From an uncultured Pseudomonadota bacterium (GTDB lineage Bacteria > Pseudomonadota > Alphaproteobacteria > RF32 > CAG-239), in NCBI GenBank assembly GCA_949295915.1, contig CASFNB010000007.1, positions 1 through 47,415 on the forward strand: DNA of 47,415 nucleotides, in the 5' to 3' direction. The notes beneath the pieces were generated by a model. The model saw nothing but the letters and a program-made list of their open reading frames with translations, was not told where the DNA came from and did not search any database. Position 1 is the first letter of the stretch. Each line of letters opens with the position of its first letter. This document shows positions 16,260-25,326 of the stretch, piece after piece. Made by a program: the position numbers and the translations under genes.

Positions 16260-18029
16260 TTAGCACCTCTTGATATCTTCTATCATAAACTGAACAAAAT
16301 TGCGCCCTTGCCAACTATCTTTTCTTAAGACTCCGACGACATCAAAAACTTCGCCTTTAGCATTGAGCATGGCTTGTCCGATGTCATTATCTGCCACACG
16401 AAATGCTATTGCTTTAACCGAGCTGCCGTTATCTGAGCCTAAAAAGCATTTTACGTGTCCGCTGCCGATGATTGAGGCTTTATTAATACGAACGCGATGC
16501 AACAATAATTTCGGCTCGCCGTTACCGGAACCATAAGGCTCTAGCATTTCCAAATTTTCTGCTAAATCTAACGTTGCACCGGATAACTCCAGCTCGCCAT
16601 CAATATCAATGACAGGAACAATGGCTTCGCCGCCGATTTTTTCACTGACATATTCGCCGACAAACTTTTTAAAATCTTCTATTTTATCTTCATTTAAGGA
16701 GAAGCCTGCCGCCATGGTGTGTCCACCGCCTTTGGTTAACAAGCCCTTTTCTTTGGCTGAGATGATTAAAGCACCTAAATCCACCTGCGGAATGGAACGC
16801 GCGGAGCCTTTGACCTCATCTGCCTCTATCGACATGACAAAAGAAGGCAAATTGTATCTTTCCTTCAGCTTTCCTGCAACAATTCCGATAACACCTTGGT
16901 GCCAATCGTGTCCGGCAACAAAAGCAATCGGATATGTTTGCGGCGTGCCTTCCAACATTTCAATGGCGTTGAGCAAAACATAGTTTTCAATTTCTTTTCG
17001 CTGTTGGTTAAACTCACCCAACTTGTCAGCAAGCATTTCAGCTTGCTTTTCATCTTTCATACATAAGAGTTTATTACCTAGAGCCGAATCACCAACGCGG
17101 CCGCAAGCATTAATTCTTGGTCCCAACACATAGCCCAAATGAAAAGCCGTCGGCGCTTCGTTGATACCTGCTTTATCAACCAAAGCACGGATTCCCAGAT
17201 TGGTGCGGCGGGACATAACTTTCAGTCCTTGTCTGACAAATGCTCTGTTTAAGCCTTTGAGCGGCACAACATCGCAAACCGTACCCAAAGCCACCAAATC
17301 GAGCCATTGAAGCAAATTTGGTTCCGGATTGTCTTTGGTAAAGAAACCGCGGCGTCGCAATTCGCGGTTGATGGCAACAATCGTTACAAAAACCACGCCG
17401 ACCGCTGCCATATACTTCAAATATTCGACCTCGCAGGTTTCATCCAAGCGCTTGGGATTAACCAAAGCATAAACCGGAGGCAGTAAAACCTCGGCTTCGT
17501 GGTGATCTAAAACGATGACGGGAATATTTTTTTCTTTGGCATATTCAAACGTATCAAAAGCCGTGGTGCCGCAATCGGTGGTAATGACCAAATCCACGCC
17601 TGAAGCAATAAACTCATCTATTGCCATTTTGCTAGGACCATAACCCTCTTCTCTATCCGGAATATGCACTTGTGGATTGATGCCCACGCTTTCTAAAAAC
17701 AAGCGCAAAACAGAAGATGACGTGGCACCGTCAACATCATAGTCGCCGATTATGGCAACGCGTTCTTTATTGACGATGGCATCTGCGATACGCGCTGCCG
17801 CTTTGTCCATATCTTTTAAGCAAGAAGGATCCGGCAACAAAGTTTGCAATTTGGGATCAATAAAATTTTTGATATCTTGTTCTTGAACGCCGCGCAAATA
17901 TAAAAGACGAGCAATCAGGTACGGCAATTGATATTTTTGGCTAATGCTTTCTATCAGACGCTCATTAACAGGGACAACCTTCCACAGGTTGCCCCCTAAC
18001 GATTTTTCATTTTCAAGAGCTTCTTCCAC
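16260..18029 (-). CDS. recJ: Single-stranded-DNA-specific exonuclease RecJ
   Basis: RecJ degrades single-stranded DNA 5' to 3' in recombination and mismatch repair. The 589-residue protein has the DHH phosphoesterase motifs: IGDYDVDGATSSSVL (motif I), VITTDCGTT, and VLDHHEAEVLLP (the DHH motif). The DHHA1 motif GGGHTMAAGFSL lies in the C-terminal half and an OB-fold follows. The start is GTG at 18029, with AGGTG five bases upstream and no better ATG nearby. It lies 14 bases after the OmpA-family lipoprotein gene and directly before the DUF502 gene. Confidence 0.96.
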   Translation of the reverse strand: MEEALENEKSLGGNLWKVVPVNERLIESISQKYQLPYLIARLLYLRGVQEQDIKNFIDPKLQTLLPDPSCLKDMDKAAARIADAIVNKERVAIIGDYDVDGATSSSVLRLFLESVGINPQVHIPDREEGYGPSKMAIDEFIASGVDLVITTDCGTTAFDTFEYAKEKNIPVIVLDHHEAEVLLPPVYALVNPKRLDETCEVEYLKYMAAVGVVFVTIVAINRELRRRGFFTKDNPEPNLLQWLDLVALGTVCDVVPLKGLNRAFVRQGLKVMSRRTNLGIRALVDKAGINEAPTAFHLGYVLGPRINACGRVGDSALGNKLLCMKDEKQAEMLADKLGEFNQQRKEIENYVLLNAIEMLEGTPQTYPIAFVAGHDWHQGVIGIVAGKLKERYNLPSFVMSIEADEVKGSARSIPQVDLGALIISAKEKGLLTKGGGHTMAAGFSLNEDKIEDFKKFVGEYVSEKIGGEAIVPVIDIDGELELSGATLDLAENLEMLEPYGSGNGEPKLLLHRVRINKASIIGSGHVKCFLGSDNGSSVKAIAFRVADNDIGQAMLNAKGEVFDVVGVLRKDSWQGRNFVQFMIEDIKRC

Positions 18030-18043
18030 TCAATCACCTGAGC

Positions 18044-18844
18044 TTAGTAAGCAATATAAACTTCAACTCGACGGTTCAAACGCTCGCCTTCAGGCATAAC
18101 TTCCTGATAAGCCGGCATTGAATCGGACAAGGCTTCGGTTTGAATTTTGTTTGCAGACAAACCATATCTCTTCAACGCATCGGCAACGCTTTGCGCGCGA
18201 GCGGCTGAAACTTTGAAGTTTGCCAATTTGTGGCTAACCGGATCGGTATTGCGTGTGCGACTGGAAGCAAAGCCTTTAACCGTTACAATGGCGTTTTTCT
18301 TAGATTTTGCCAATTTTACAATGTTTCTGATTTGTTTGTTATATTGAGAATCGAGTACTGAACTGCCGTTGGCAAAATAGAATGTATCTAACCTATAGCT
18401 CACACTCGGAATCGTATTTTCTTCTTCTGCCGGAGTAAAATCGGCGGCGGCAACGATCGGTTTTTGCGGTATTTCTATTTTTTTAGCTTTTTCAGCTTTT
18501 TTATTTGCATTTTCTGACAAAGCTTTTTCTGCTTCCGCCTTGCTTTCTTTCAGTTCTTCTTTTTTTACAGGCTTGGTTTTAGCCGCGAAAGGAATATCCT
18601 GCTTTTCTTTATCATAGGCAACGTTTTGGGTATCTGACTTCAAACTTTCTCCTTCTTCAGGCATGGAAAGTTCTATCTTTTTACTTTTGCGACCGATAAA
18701 AGAGCTGTCTTCTTCATCTTGGCTGACTATTGTATCCTCTTCATCTTCGGTTATATCCGGAAAAACTGCTGATGAACATGAACTTAACAATGCGGCCAGA
18801 CCGAAAATTCCACAATATAATTTGATATCTTGAAGCGCTTTCAT
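18044..18844 (-). CDS. OmpA-family lipoprotein (peptidoglycan-binding)
   Basis: The 266-residue product has a lipoprotein signal ending in lipobox LLSSC. A long charged linker (about residues 35-150) of E/K-rich low complexity follows. The C-terminal OmpA-like domain begins at LDTFYFANGSSVLDSQYNKQI and carries VTVKGFASSRTRNTD, ARAQSVADALKRYGL and ERLNRRVEVYI. Such proteins tether the outer membrane to peptidoglycan; the domain here is like Pal but the long linker is not. I take the ATG at 18844; the frame can be extended to a TTG at 18859, but that adds five residues before the signal peptide without a ribosome-binding site. It heads the recJ-DUF502 unit. Confidence 0.85.
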   Translation of the reverse strand: MKALQDIKLYCGIFGLAALLSSCSSAVFPDITEDEEDTIVSQDEEDSSFIGRKSKKIELSMPEEGESLKSDTQNVAYDKEKQDIPFAAKTKPVKKEELKESKAEAEKALSENANKKAEKAKKIEIPQKPIVAAADFTPAEEENTIPSVSYRLDTFYFANGSSVLDSQYNKQIRNIVKLAKSKKNAIVTVKGFASSRTRNTDPVSHKLANFKVSAARAQSVADALKRYGLSANKIQTEALSDSMPAYQEVMPEGERLNRRVEVYIAY

Positions 18845-18976
18845 ATTTTTGAATCCCAATAAAATCTTTATTCTGATTATTTCTTTTATATAAATATAAT
18901 ATTACCTCCGATAAAACAAGAAATAAAAAATAATCAACAGGCATATTTTAATATTTTTGTTTTGCAATTAAATGCG

Positions 18977-18982
18977 TATAAT
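18977..18982 (+). promoter_or_regulatory. -10 element for the Panacea/DUF192 pair
   Basis: A perfect TATAAT lies 32 bases before the ATG at 19014. The matching -35 is weak (a T-rich stretch near 18954-18960). It lies downstream of an in-frame ATG at 18972, which supports the later start for this gene. Confidence 0.5.
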
Positions 18983-19013
18983 ACGGCAAAAAATAAATAT
19001 TAAGGATAGAAAA

Positions 19014-19535
19014 ATGCCTAAAATCGCTACCCCTTCGGCTTTTGATGTGGCTTATTGGTTTTTGCAATATGCCGAAAAAAAACAATTTTTTATTGAAGAT
19101 GAAAAATTACATCATTTGTTATTTTTAGCGCAAATTATCTATATGCAGCGCCACGGAAGCGAAATTTTATTTCCCTCCATGTTTATTGCCACCGAAAAAG
19201 GCTTTTTAGAGCCAAATTTGCTTAAGGTTTTTGCACAGGGACATCCCTATATGCCCAATATTAAGATTAATGATAAAACAGCCTCTTTCTTAGAACAAAT
19301 TTGGAATAAATACGCAAACTTGCCTCTTTTAGACTTACGCTCTACCGTTATACAAAGCCAGGCTTTTCAATCTTGTTATGATAAAAAGAATCTGATAGCA
19401 GTGGATATGCAACAAATTGCCGAGCTTTTCACTCCCGAAAATGAAAAGACACCGACAAGCCGCATTCGTATGTCACAACACGGTCCGGTAATGATTTCTC
19501 AATGGAAACCCAGAAAAGTTAATAAACAGGATTAA
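19014..19535 (+). CDS. Panacea/SocA-like domain protein
   Basis: The 173-residue protein fits the Panacea (DUF4065, SocA-like) pattern: an N-terminal FDVAYWFLQYA helix, the KLHHLLFLAQIIYMQRHG helix, and the ATEKGFLEPNLLKVFAQG segment. This domain acts as a chaperone-like antitoxin in Caulobacter SocAB, where SocA delivers the SocB toxin to ClpXP, and in other panacea toxin-antitoxin pairs. No neighbour here looks like a typical partner toxin. AAGGA lies seven bases before the ATG at 19014. It is followed after four bases by the DUF192 lipoprotein gene and is probably cotranscribed. An adaptor or housekeeping role is as likely as an antitoxin role. Confidence 0.65.
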   Translation: MPKIATPSAFDVAYWFLQYAEKKQFFIEDEKLHHLLFLAQIIYMQRHGSEILFPSMFIATEKGFLEPNLLKVFAQGHPYMPNIKINDKTASFLEQIWNKYANLPLLDLRSTVIQSQAFQSCYDKKNLIAVDMQQIAELFTPENEKTPTSRIRMSQHGPVMISQWKPRKVNKQD

Positions 19536-19539
19536 GTTC

Positions 19540-20004
19540 ATGAAAAAAATACTTGTTGCTACTTGCTTTTTATTTTTACTTTCTGCTTGTTTTGAAAGTG
19601 AAAAAAATCCGCAGAGAGAACTTTCTAGTTTGACATTCGGAAGTGGTCCTCAACAAATTGATTTTAAAGTAGAAACATCTAAATCGCCGCAAGAGCTTGC
19701 TCTGGGTTTAATGTACAGAAAATCAATGCCTGAAAACCAAGGTATGATTTTTCTTTTTCCTTCTCCTCGGCAAACCGCTTTTTGGATGAAAAATACATAT
19801 TTGCCTTTGGATATGATTTTTGTAAATGATAAGCACCAAATCAGCGGTATTGTTGAAAATGCAAAACCCTTGAGTGAAAAATTGATTTATTCTCCGGCAC
19901 ATACAATTGCGGTTATTGAACTCAACGCCGGTGTGGCAAAAGCAAAAAATTTGCGTCGCGGAATGATTGTTACCCACTCGGGTTTAGTTTTGCCGCAAAA
20001 ATAA
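19540..20004 (+). CDS. DUF192-family lipoprotein
   Basis: The 154-residue product starts with a lipoprotein signal (lipobox LLSAC). It then has the DUF192 core: ELALGLMYRKSMPENQGMIF, AFWMKNTYLPLDMIFVN, and VIELNAGVAKAKNLRRG. The family is a small beta-rich fold widely found in bacteria and archaea, of unknown biochemical function and usually exported. AGGA in the last codons of the preceding gene serves as ribosome-binding site. Its 3' end overlaps the convergent DUF2156 gene by about 20 bases. Confidence 0.88.
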   Translation: MKKILVATCFLFLLSACFESEKNPQRELSSLTFGSGPQQIDFKVETSKSPQELALGLMYRKSMPENQGMIFLFPSPRQTAFWMKNTYLPLDMIFVNDKHQISGIVENAKPLSEKLIYSPAHTIAVIELNAGVAKAKNLRRGMIVTHSGLVLPQK

Positions 20005-20874
20005 TTGATATTTTTTCACAAAACCAAACGGATTATATTCTTCTTTAGCACGTCTTAACCCTGCCAAGCCCAAATCTTGCTCACGATTGACGTATTTATA
20101 GTCGGTAAAATTTTCTAAAGTGAGCTTGTTTAAAGCCGGATATGCGCCTCTGACATGGTATAAAGCTTTTTCAAAATGAACGATAATATGTTCTTCATCT
20201 TGTTTTTCTCCGATGGTATAGCCGACTACATTATCATCTACCAACAAAACATAGCCAAAAATCTTGCTTTCAAATTCCGTCCAATTTGTCAAAACCTCAA
20301 GAACTGCTTTATTTTCTTGTTCTAAGCCTATTGTATTTTCTTTGTTTTGTCTCAACCATGATTGCTGAAAATTTTTGACTTTATCTATATTATTTTCATC
20401 TATAGGCACGAGTTTATAATTATTATTCTGCAAAAATTGGTTGGATAACTTGCGCTGATTTCGATATTTTTCGCCACTTAAAGTCACTAAATCGGCAATA
20501 TGATACAAATATTCCCAATTATCTCGGTCTTCCACAATTTCCATATTTTTACCAAAAACTTTTTGCAGTGTTTGTGCCAAATTTTCCGTAACACTTCTAA
20601 ACATAACTTGCTTGGGTAAATATTGAGCAAATGTTTTTTGCCAATCTATCGACTTATAATCCCCGAACGGCGGACCATAAACATAATCATCTGCTTTTCT
20701 AAAACGCAGCCAACACAAGTTTTCGGCAAAAGCGATTTCAGTTTGATATTTGTTATCCCATGCCCAAAGATTGATAAACGATGTATCAGAACTCTTTTCC
20801 ATGCAGGTCTGATAATATTCATCATATTTGTTTTTGTCTTGCAAAGACAAGCGTTTGAAATTCAACTTTACCAT
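19984..20874 (-). CDS. DUF2156 family protein (LPG-synthase C-terminal-like GNAT fold)
   Basis: The 296-residue protein resembles the cytosolic double-GNAT domain of phosphatidylglycerol lysyltransferases without their membrane part. Visible features are DTSFINLWAWDNKYQTEI at the N-terminus, YGPPFGDY, YRNQRKLSNQFLQNN, the GYVLLVDDNVVGYTIGE strand pair, and the terminal GLAGLRRAKEEYNPFGFVKKY. Stand-alone DUF2156 proteins are presumed acyl- or aminoacyl-transferases of unknown substrate. The ATG at 20874 lies inside the last codons of the upstream lipoprotein gene, without a clear ribosome-binding site, so translational coupling is likely. A TTG at 20892 in the same frame is a weaker candidate. 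Confidence 0.8.
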   Translation of the reverse strand: MVKLNFKRLSLQDKNKYDEYYQTCMEKSSDTSFINLWAWDNKYQTEIAFAENLCWLRFRKADDYVYGPPFGDYKSIDWQKTFAQYLPKQVMFRSVTENLAQTLQKVFGKNMEIVEDRDNWEYLYHIADLVTLSGEKYRNQRKLSNQFLQNNNYKLVPIDENNIDKVKNFQQSWLRQNKENTIGLEQENKAVLEVLTNWTEFESKIFGYVLLVDDNVVGYTIGEKQDEEHIIVHFEKALYHVRGAYPALNKLTLENFTDYKYVNREQDLGLAGLRRAKEEYNPFGFVKKYQLFLRQN

Positions 20875-21266
20875 TTGGTCGGGACTACACAATCATCACC
20901 ATTAAAATTATAATTTACTACTTCTCCGTTCGTGATGGTAAATGAGGTTTTGCAATAATAGTCATTATTTTGGTCATCCCATAAATTTTCTCCGAAATTT
21001 TCCATCGAAATGCCGTTTTCATCAACTCCTACTCCATTATAGGGATCTGTATTTCCGTTTATCGGCGTGTTTTCTTGAGTAATATAGGTAACTACTTTGG
21101 TTTGGGGATCAACATTCCACACATTGGTCGGCGTGCCCCATGAATCATATAAACTCAACTCCGGCATGCCTATCCACTGTTGCAAACTTTCTTGATATTC
21201 TATGGCACCGTTTTGTGTGGCACAGGCAGAAACTAAAAAGGCTAAAGAAAATATTGCTTTTTTCAT
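20868..21266 (-). CDS. Small lipoprotein of unknown function
   Basis: The 132-residue product has a lipoprotein signal peptide (MKKAIFSLAFLVSACA, lipobox VSAC). The start of the mature part, YQESLQQWIGMPELSLYDSWGTP, resembles a family of small alphaproteobacterial lipoproteins distantly like SmpA/OmlA, with an initial 'W.G....L...WG.P' helix. Two further cysteines (YYCKTSF and DDCVVP) could form a disulfide. AAGGAG lies upstream of the ATG. The downstream DUF2156 gene overlaps it. Function unknown. Confidence 0.75.
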   Translation of the reverse strand: MKKAIFSLAFLVSACATQNGAIEYQESLQQWIGMPELSLYDSWGTPTNVWNVDPQTKVVTYITQENTPINGNTDPYNGVGVDENGISMENFGENLWDDQNNDYYCKTSFTITNGEVVNYNFNGDDCVVPTKW

Positions 21267-21301
21267 AAATCTTCTCCTTCTTTGTTGTTTTTAACAATCA
21301 A

Positions 21302-21329
21302 TATTTATGCTCTGTTTTGACAATATCAA
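21302..21329 (-). promoter_or_regulatory. Promoter of the lipoprotein-DUF2156 pair
   Basis: TTGATA (21329-21324) and TAAATA (21307-21302) on the minus strand are 16 bases apart and lie about 40 bases upstream of the ATG, immediately after the hflX stop. Confidence 0.45.
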
Positions 21330-21330
21330 C

Positions 21331-22638
21331 TCAACTTATGAGATTTATTTTCATGCGAGCATTTAATTTTGCCATATTTACCTTATCAATTTTGGCATAA
21401 ACCAACTGATAATCATCATGATTTTCAATGGATTGAACTTGTGCATTTTGGTGCAACCAAGCCAATTCTTTACCATCTGATGACGGAATTTTAACCATTA
21501 TCATTTGATGATGCTGACTTAATTTGTCATCCAAGGTTTGCAAAAAACGTTTGCACCCCTCTCCGCTTACGGCTGAAGTCGGAATAATATTTGCATTGCG
21601 TTTGGCATTTTCCCAAACATATTGTTTATCTTCTTCGCTCAGCAAATCCGTCTTGTTCCAAAGTTCGATATAATTATCTTTATTTTCAATATGTTCCAAG
21701 CCTAAGTGATGCAAAACATCCAATACATCTTGTTTTTGTTGCTGATGGTCCGGGTTAGACAAATCGCGCACATGAACCACAATATCCGCAGACAAAACTT
21801 CTTCCAATGTGGCGCGGAAAGACATGACTAACTCGTGCGGCAAATCAGAAATAAAACCAACCGTATCGGACAAAATAACTTCTTTTCCCGAAGGTAAATT
21901 GATTTTACGCATGGTCGGATCTAAGGTCGCAAACAACAAATCTTGTGCAAAAACATTGGCTTTGGACAACAAATTAAACAACGTAGATTTACCGGCGTTG
22001 GTATAACCGACCAAAGCCACTACGGGATACGGAACTTTTTTGCGGGCGCCGCGTTGCAACTCTCGCGTGCGTTTGACTTTTTCCAAATCTTTTTTGATGC
22101 GGACAATTTTATCATCAATGATACGTCTGTCCAACTCAATTTGCGTTTCTCCGGGGCCGCCCAAAAATCCGGCACCGCCGCGTTGTCTTTCCAAGTGTGT
22201 CCAGCTTCTGACCAAACGGCTTCGTTGATAGGTTAAATGAGCCAACTCAACCTGCAAATTGCCTTCTTTGGTGTTTGCTCTTTCACCAAAAATTTCCAGA
22301 ATCAAGGCAGTGCGGTCAATGACATTGATTTTGAGTTTTTTCTCCAGATTGCGTTGCTGAATTGGTGTCAGAGATGTGTCAACAATGACTAATTCTATAT
22401 TGTTTTCCGAAATTTTTTGCTGAAGTTGCTCTAAAAAACCATTACCGAAAAAAATGGCCGGTTTTATCTCTCTGACTTTGACAATTTCACTATAAGCAAC
22501 ATCCAGCCAAATGGCTTGCGCCAAACGCACTGCTTCTTCCAATCTGGCTTCGGGAGACAAAGAAACAGTCTTCCCTTGCACGGAAGGAAAAATAACGCAA
22601 GCCTTTTGTGAATTTGATTTAGATTGATTTTCTTTCAA
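21331..22638 (-). CDS. hflX: Ribosome-associated GTPase HflX
   Basis: HflX is a GTPase that rescues and splits stalled ribosomes under stress. The 435-residue protein has the HflX N-terminal domain (IVDTSLTPIQQRNLEKKL, VIDRTALILEIFGERA), the glycine-rich GGAGFLGGPGETQIELDRR, and G motifs VGYTNAGKSTL (G1), LSDTVGFI (G3) and ELWNKTDLL (G4). The start appears to be TTG at 22638, three bases after the hfq stop, with AGAAG seven bases upstream. No nearby in-frame ATG keeps the conserved N-terminus. Coupling to hfq is the widespread proteobacterial arrangement. Confidence 0.95.
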   Translation of the reverse strand: MKENQSKSNSQKACVIFPSVQGKTVSLSPEARLEEAVRLAQAIWLDVAYSEIVKVREIKPAIFFGNGFLEQLQQKISENNIELVIVDTSLTPIQQRNLEKKLKINVIDRTALILEIFGERANTKEGNLQVELAHLTYQRSRLVRSWTHLERQRGGAGFLGGPGETQIELDRRIIDDKIVRIKKDLEKVKRTRELQRGARKKVPYPVVALVGYTNAGKSTLFNLLSKANVFAQDLLFATLDPTMRKINLPSGKEVILSDTVGFISDLPHELVMSFRATLEEVLSADIVVHVRDLSNPDHQQQKQDVLDVLHHLGLEHIENKDNYIELWNKTDLLSEEDKQYVWENAKRNANIIPTSAVSGEGCKRFLQTLDDKLSQHHQMIMVKIPSSDGKELAWLHQNAQVQSIENHDDYQLVYAKIDKVNMAKLNARMKINLIS

Positions 22639-22640
22639 GA

Positions 22641-22883
22641 TTATTCTTCTGGGCTACCTTTTTCTTCTTCAATTTCAATATCTACGGCAGCACTCGGCAT
22701 AATGGTGGAGATAGCATGCTTGTAAATCAATTGTGTATGACCATCACGGCGCAACAACAAAGAAAAACTATCAAACCAAGTAATCAAACCTTGCAATTTT
22801 ACGCCGTTTACCAAGAATACGGTAACGGAAATTTTATTGTCACGAAGGTTATTTAAAAAATCGTCTTGAACATTTTGTGTCAT
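22641..22883 (-). CDS. hfq: RNA chaperone Hfq
   Basis: Hfq forms a hexameric ring that binds small RNAs and mRNAs. The 80-residue protein has Sm1 ([25 protein letters not shown]) and Sm2 ([11 protein letters not shown], the variant of [11 protein letters not shown]). The acidic C-terminus ([13 protein letters not shown]) is short, as in other alphaproteobacteria. It is separated from trkA by 105 bases, enough for its own promoter, but only weak hexamers are visible there. Confidence 0.97.
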   Translation of the reverse strand: MTQNVQDDFLNNLRDNKISVTVFLVNGVKLQGLITWFDSFSLLLRRDGHTQLIYKHAISTIMPSAAVDIEIEEEKGSPEE

Positions 22884-22988
22884 TTTTTTGCCTTTTTATT
22901 TATTTTTATTCAATGATCTTAATATTAACCCGATTTTTTTATTAGTAAAGTCTTGATTTATACTCTGACACAAATTTCAGTTGTAACT

Positions 22989-24347
22989 TTAGTCCAATAT
23001 TTTTTCAACTTTACGAATTGAGGCTGAATCCACATACATTATTATGTCATCACCAACATTCAATATTTCTGTTTCTGACGGATATATTGTTTCTGAATTT
23101 CTTATAATTGCACAAATTTTGCTACTGGCCGGTAAATCTATTTTTTTTATGCTTTGACCAACAATTTTAGAATTTTCCGTTAGCGGAATTTCCCAGATTT
23201 CGGCAAAGCCTCGTCCCAAAGAATATGCACTTTGGACTTCGGTCTTTCGCAATTCATGCAATATGTGAGATATGGTAACGGAAGATCTGTCAACCAAAAT
23301 ATTGCTGCCGGCAATATCTACCAAGCTGTTATATGCCGGAGAATTGAGCAAGGCAATGGTATTTTTTACCCCGCATTTTTTAGAAAGCATAGAGGCGAGC
23401 AAATTATCTTCATCTTCTGAGGTGACGGCTACAGCCGCATCGGCTCCATAGATGCCGGCTTCGCTCAAAATCTTGTCGCTCATCATCGGACCTTGCATAA
23501 CTATCGTATCATTTAATTCGCGTGCGGTTTCATCTGCTTTTTCTATATCTTCTTCTATAATTTTACAGCTGATTATATTGTCATCTTTTTCAATCATTCG
23601 ACCAATACAGCGCGAAACAGCATTACCGCCATAAACTATCATTCTTTCGATTGCCGAATGCTCAGCTCCGAAGGCTGACATTGTTAAACCTATTTTATCC
23701 GTTGCCGTTAAAACATAAATTTCATCTCCTGCTTCCAAAGCATCACTTTTATACGGAATAAAAATGTTATTTTTGCGGTTGATACAAACGATTTCTATAT
23801 CAATATCATTATCTATTTGCTTCAAATTAAGCAACGGAACTCTGACAAACGGACTGTTTTCCGGAACCTTAAAGGCAATCAAATACATTTTTCCGCCGAC
23901 CAACGGACGCGCTTCCGATGTTCCGGGAATTTTGAGCATATTGTATATATATTTTCCAATCTCTTCATCCGGAGAAATGACTAAATCAACCGGAATGTTT
24001 TTGTCACTGTATAAAGTTGACCATAACGGGTTTTGAAACTCGCGAGAATTGATGCGGGCAATTTTTCGAGGCACGCCAAACAAAGCCTGCGCCACGGAAC
24101 AAGTGACTAAATTGACTTCATCATCATTGGTAGCGGCAATCAGCAATTTGGCTTTTGCCGCATCTGCTTTTTCCAGAACGGACGGATGCGATGACGATCC
24201 AAAAATCGGCAAAATATCAAACTCTTGCGCTAAATCATCCAAACGCTTTTGATTGTTATCAATAACCGTTACGTCATTGTTACCCTTTACCAAATAGCTA
24301 ACGATACTTCTACCGACAGAACCTGCGCCGCAAACAATAATCTTCAT
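22989..24347 (-). CDS. trkA: Trk potassium uptake regulator TrkA
   Basis: TrkA is the cytosolic NAD-binding gating subunit of the Trk potassium system. The 452-residue protein has two RCK halves. The first starts MKIIVCGAGSVGRSIVSYL, and its TrkA-C part lies around residues 140-220. The second starts MIVYGGNAVSRCIGRMI and ends with a TrkA-C domain. The membrane partner TrkH is not in this window. AAGGA lies before the ATG, and dusB ends ten bases upstream. In most alphaproteobacteria ntrX precedes it; here dusB does. Confidence 0.96.
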   Translation of the reverse strand: MKIIVCGAGSVGRSIVSYLVKGNNDVTVIDNNQKRLDDLAQEFDILPIFGSSSHPSVLEKADAAKAKLLIAATNDDEVNLVTCSVAQALFGVPRKIARINSREFQNPLWSTLYSDKNIPVDLVISPDEEIGKYIYNMLKIPGTSEARPLVGGKMYLIAFKVPENSPFVRVPLLNLKQIDNDIDIEIVCINRKNNIFIPYKSDALEAGDEIYVLTATDKIGLTMSAFGAEHSAIERMIVYGGNAVSRCIGRMIEKDDNIISCKIIEEDIEKADETARELNDTIVMQGPMMSDKILSEAGIYGADAAVAVTSEDEDNLLASMLSKKCGVKNTIALLNSPAYNSLVDIAGSNILVDRSSVTISHILHELRKTEVQSAYSLGRGFAEIWEIPLTENSKIVGQSIKKIDLPASSKICAIIRNSETIYPSETEILNVGDDIIMYVDSASIRKVEKILD

Positions 24348-24357
24348 GTTACATTCC

Positions 24358-25326
24358 TTATTGTTCTTCTTGCAAACTGCCGAAATAGCGTTCTATCTCT
24401 GCATAAGCATCTTGAAAATTGTTTATCTTCACATAATTTTCTCTGAACTTACGTGCATCACGGCAATTTTTACAATACCAACAGACATATTTGCGAGATA
24501 TGCCTAATGCTAATCTTTCTCCATAATATTCTATCAATTCTTTAATATGGGTTAACAAGGCTTGCTTTACCACGTCTATGGCAATGGGTTGAGGCTCACC
24601 CCCTTCTTCCAAATAATTGTGAATTTGCGAAATCAGCCAGGGCGCACCTAATGCCCCTCTTCCCACCATCACTGCATCTACGCCGGTTTCATCAATCATT
24701 TTTTTGGCTAACTGCGCGCTGGTAATATCTCCGTTGCCGATGACCGGTATTTTAACGGCATTTTTGACTTCGGCTATGGTTTGCCAATCGGCTTCTCCCG
24801 AGTAAAAATCACTGCGGGTTCTCCCATGCACGGTGATATATGCGGCACCGCAGTCTTCACACATTTTGGCAAATTCCACCGCATTTATATGATTATTGTC
24901 CCAGCCTTTTCGAAACTTTACGCTTACCGGAAGATTGGTTGATTTGACGGTCATTTTGATGATTTTTTGCGCCAACGGAATATCTTTCATCAAATAGGAA
25001 CCGGAATTGTTATTGACAATTTTTTTAACCGGGCAGCCCATATTAATGTCAATTGAGCAAGCGCCCAACTCTTCTACCAAAGGGCAAACGTCGGCAAAAA
25101 GCTCCGGTTCTCCACCGACAAGCTGCACCACAACCGGATATTTTTCTTCCCTAACATCGGCAATTTTATAACTTTTGGGATTTTTTCGTTGAATGGCATT
25201 GATGGCAACCATTTCCGAAACCATTTGCCCTTGCCCAAAACTTTTTACAAGACGGCGCATCGGACGATCGGTAATTCCGGCCATCGGCGCCAAAAATACG
25301 CGGCTGTCAAAATTTAATATTTTCAT
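24358..25326 (-). CDS. dusB: tRNA-dihydrouridine synthase B
   Basis: DusB reduces specific uridines in the tRNA D-loop using FMN. The 322-residue protein has a TIM-barrel start FDSRVFLAPMAGITDRPMRRL, the catalytic-cysteine motif INMGCPVKKIV with KFRKGWDN, ITVHGRTRSDFYSG, and VIGNGDITS with VMVGRGALGAPW. The ATG at 25326 overlaps the stop of the preceding unknown gene (TAATG). In alphaproteobacteria this gene, also called nifR3, usually leads into ntrB-ntrC; those genes are missing here. Confidence 0.95.
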   Translation of the reverse strand: MKILNFDSRVFLAPMAGITDRPMRRLVKSFGQGQMVSEMVAINAIQRKNPKSYKIADVREEKYPVVVQLVGGEPELFADVCPLVEELGACSIDINMGCPVKKIVNNNSGSYLMKDIPLAQKIIKMTVKSTNLPVSVKFRKGWDNNHINAVEFAKMCEDCGAAYITVHGRTRSDFYSGEADWQTIAEVKNAVKIPVIGNGDITSAQLAKKMIDETGVDAVMVGRGALGAPWLISQIHNYLEEGGEPQPIAIDVVKQALLTHIKELIEYYGERLALGISRKYVCWYCKNCRDARKFRENYVKINNFQDAYAEIERYFGSLQEEQ

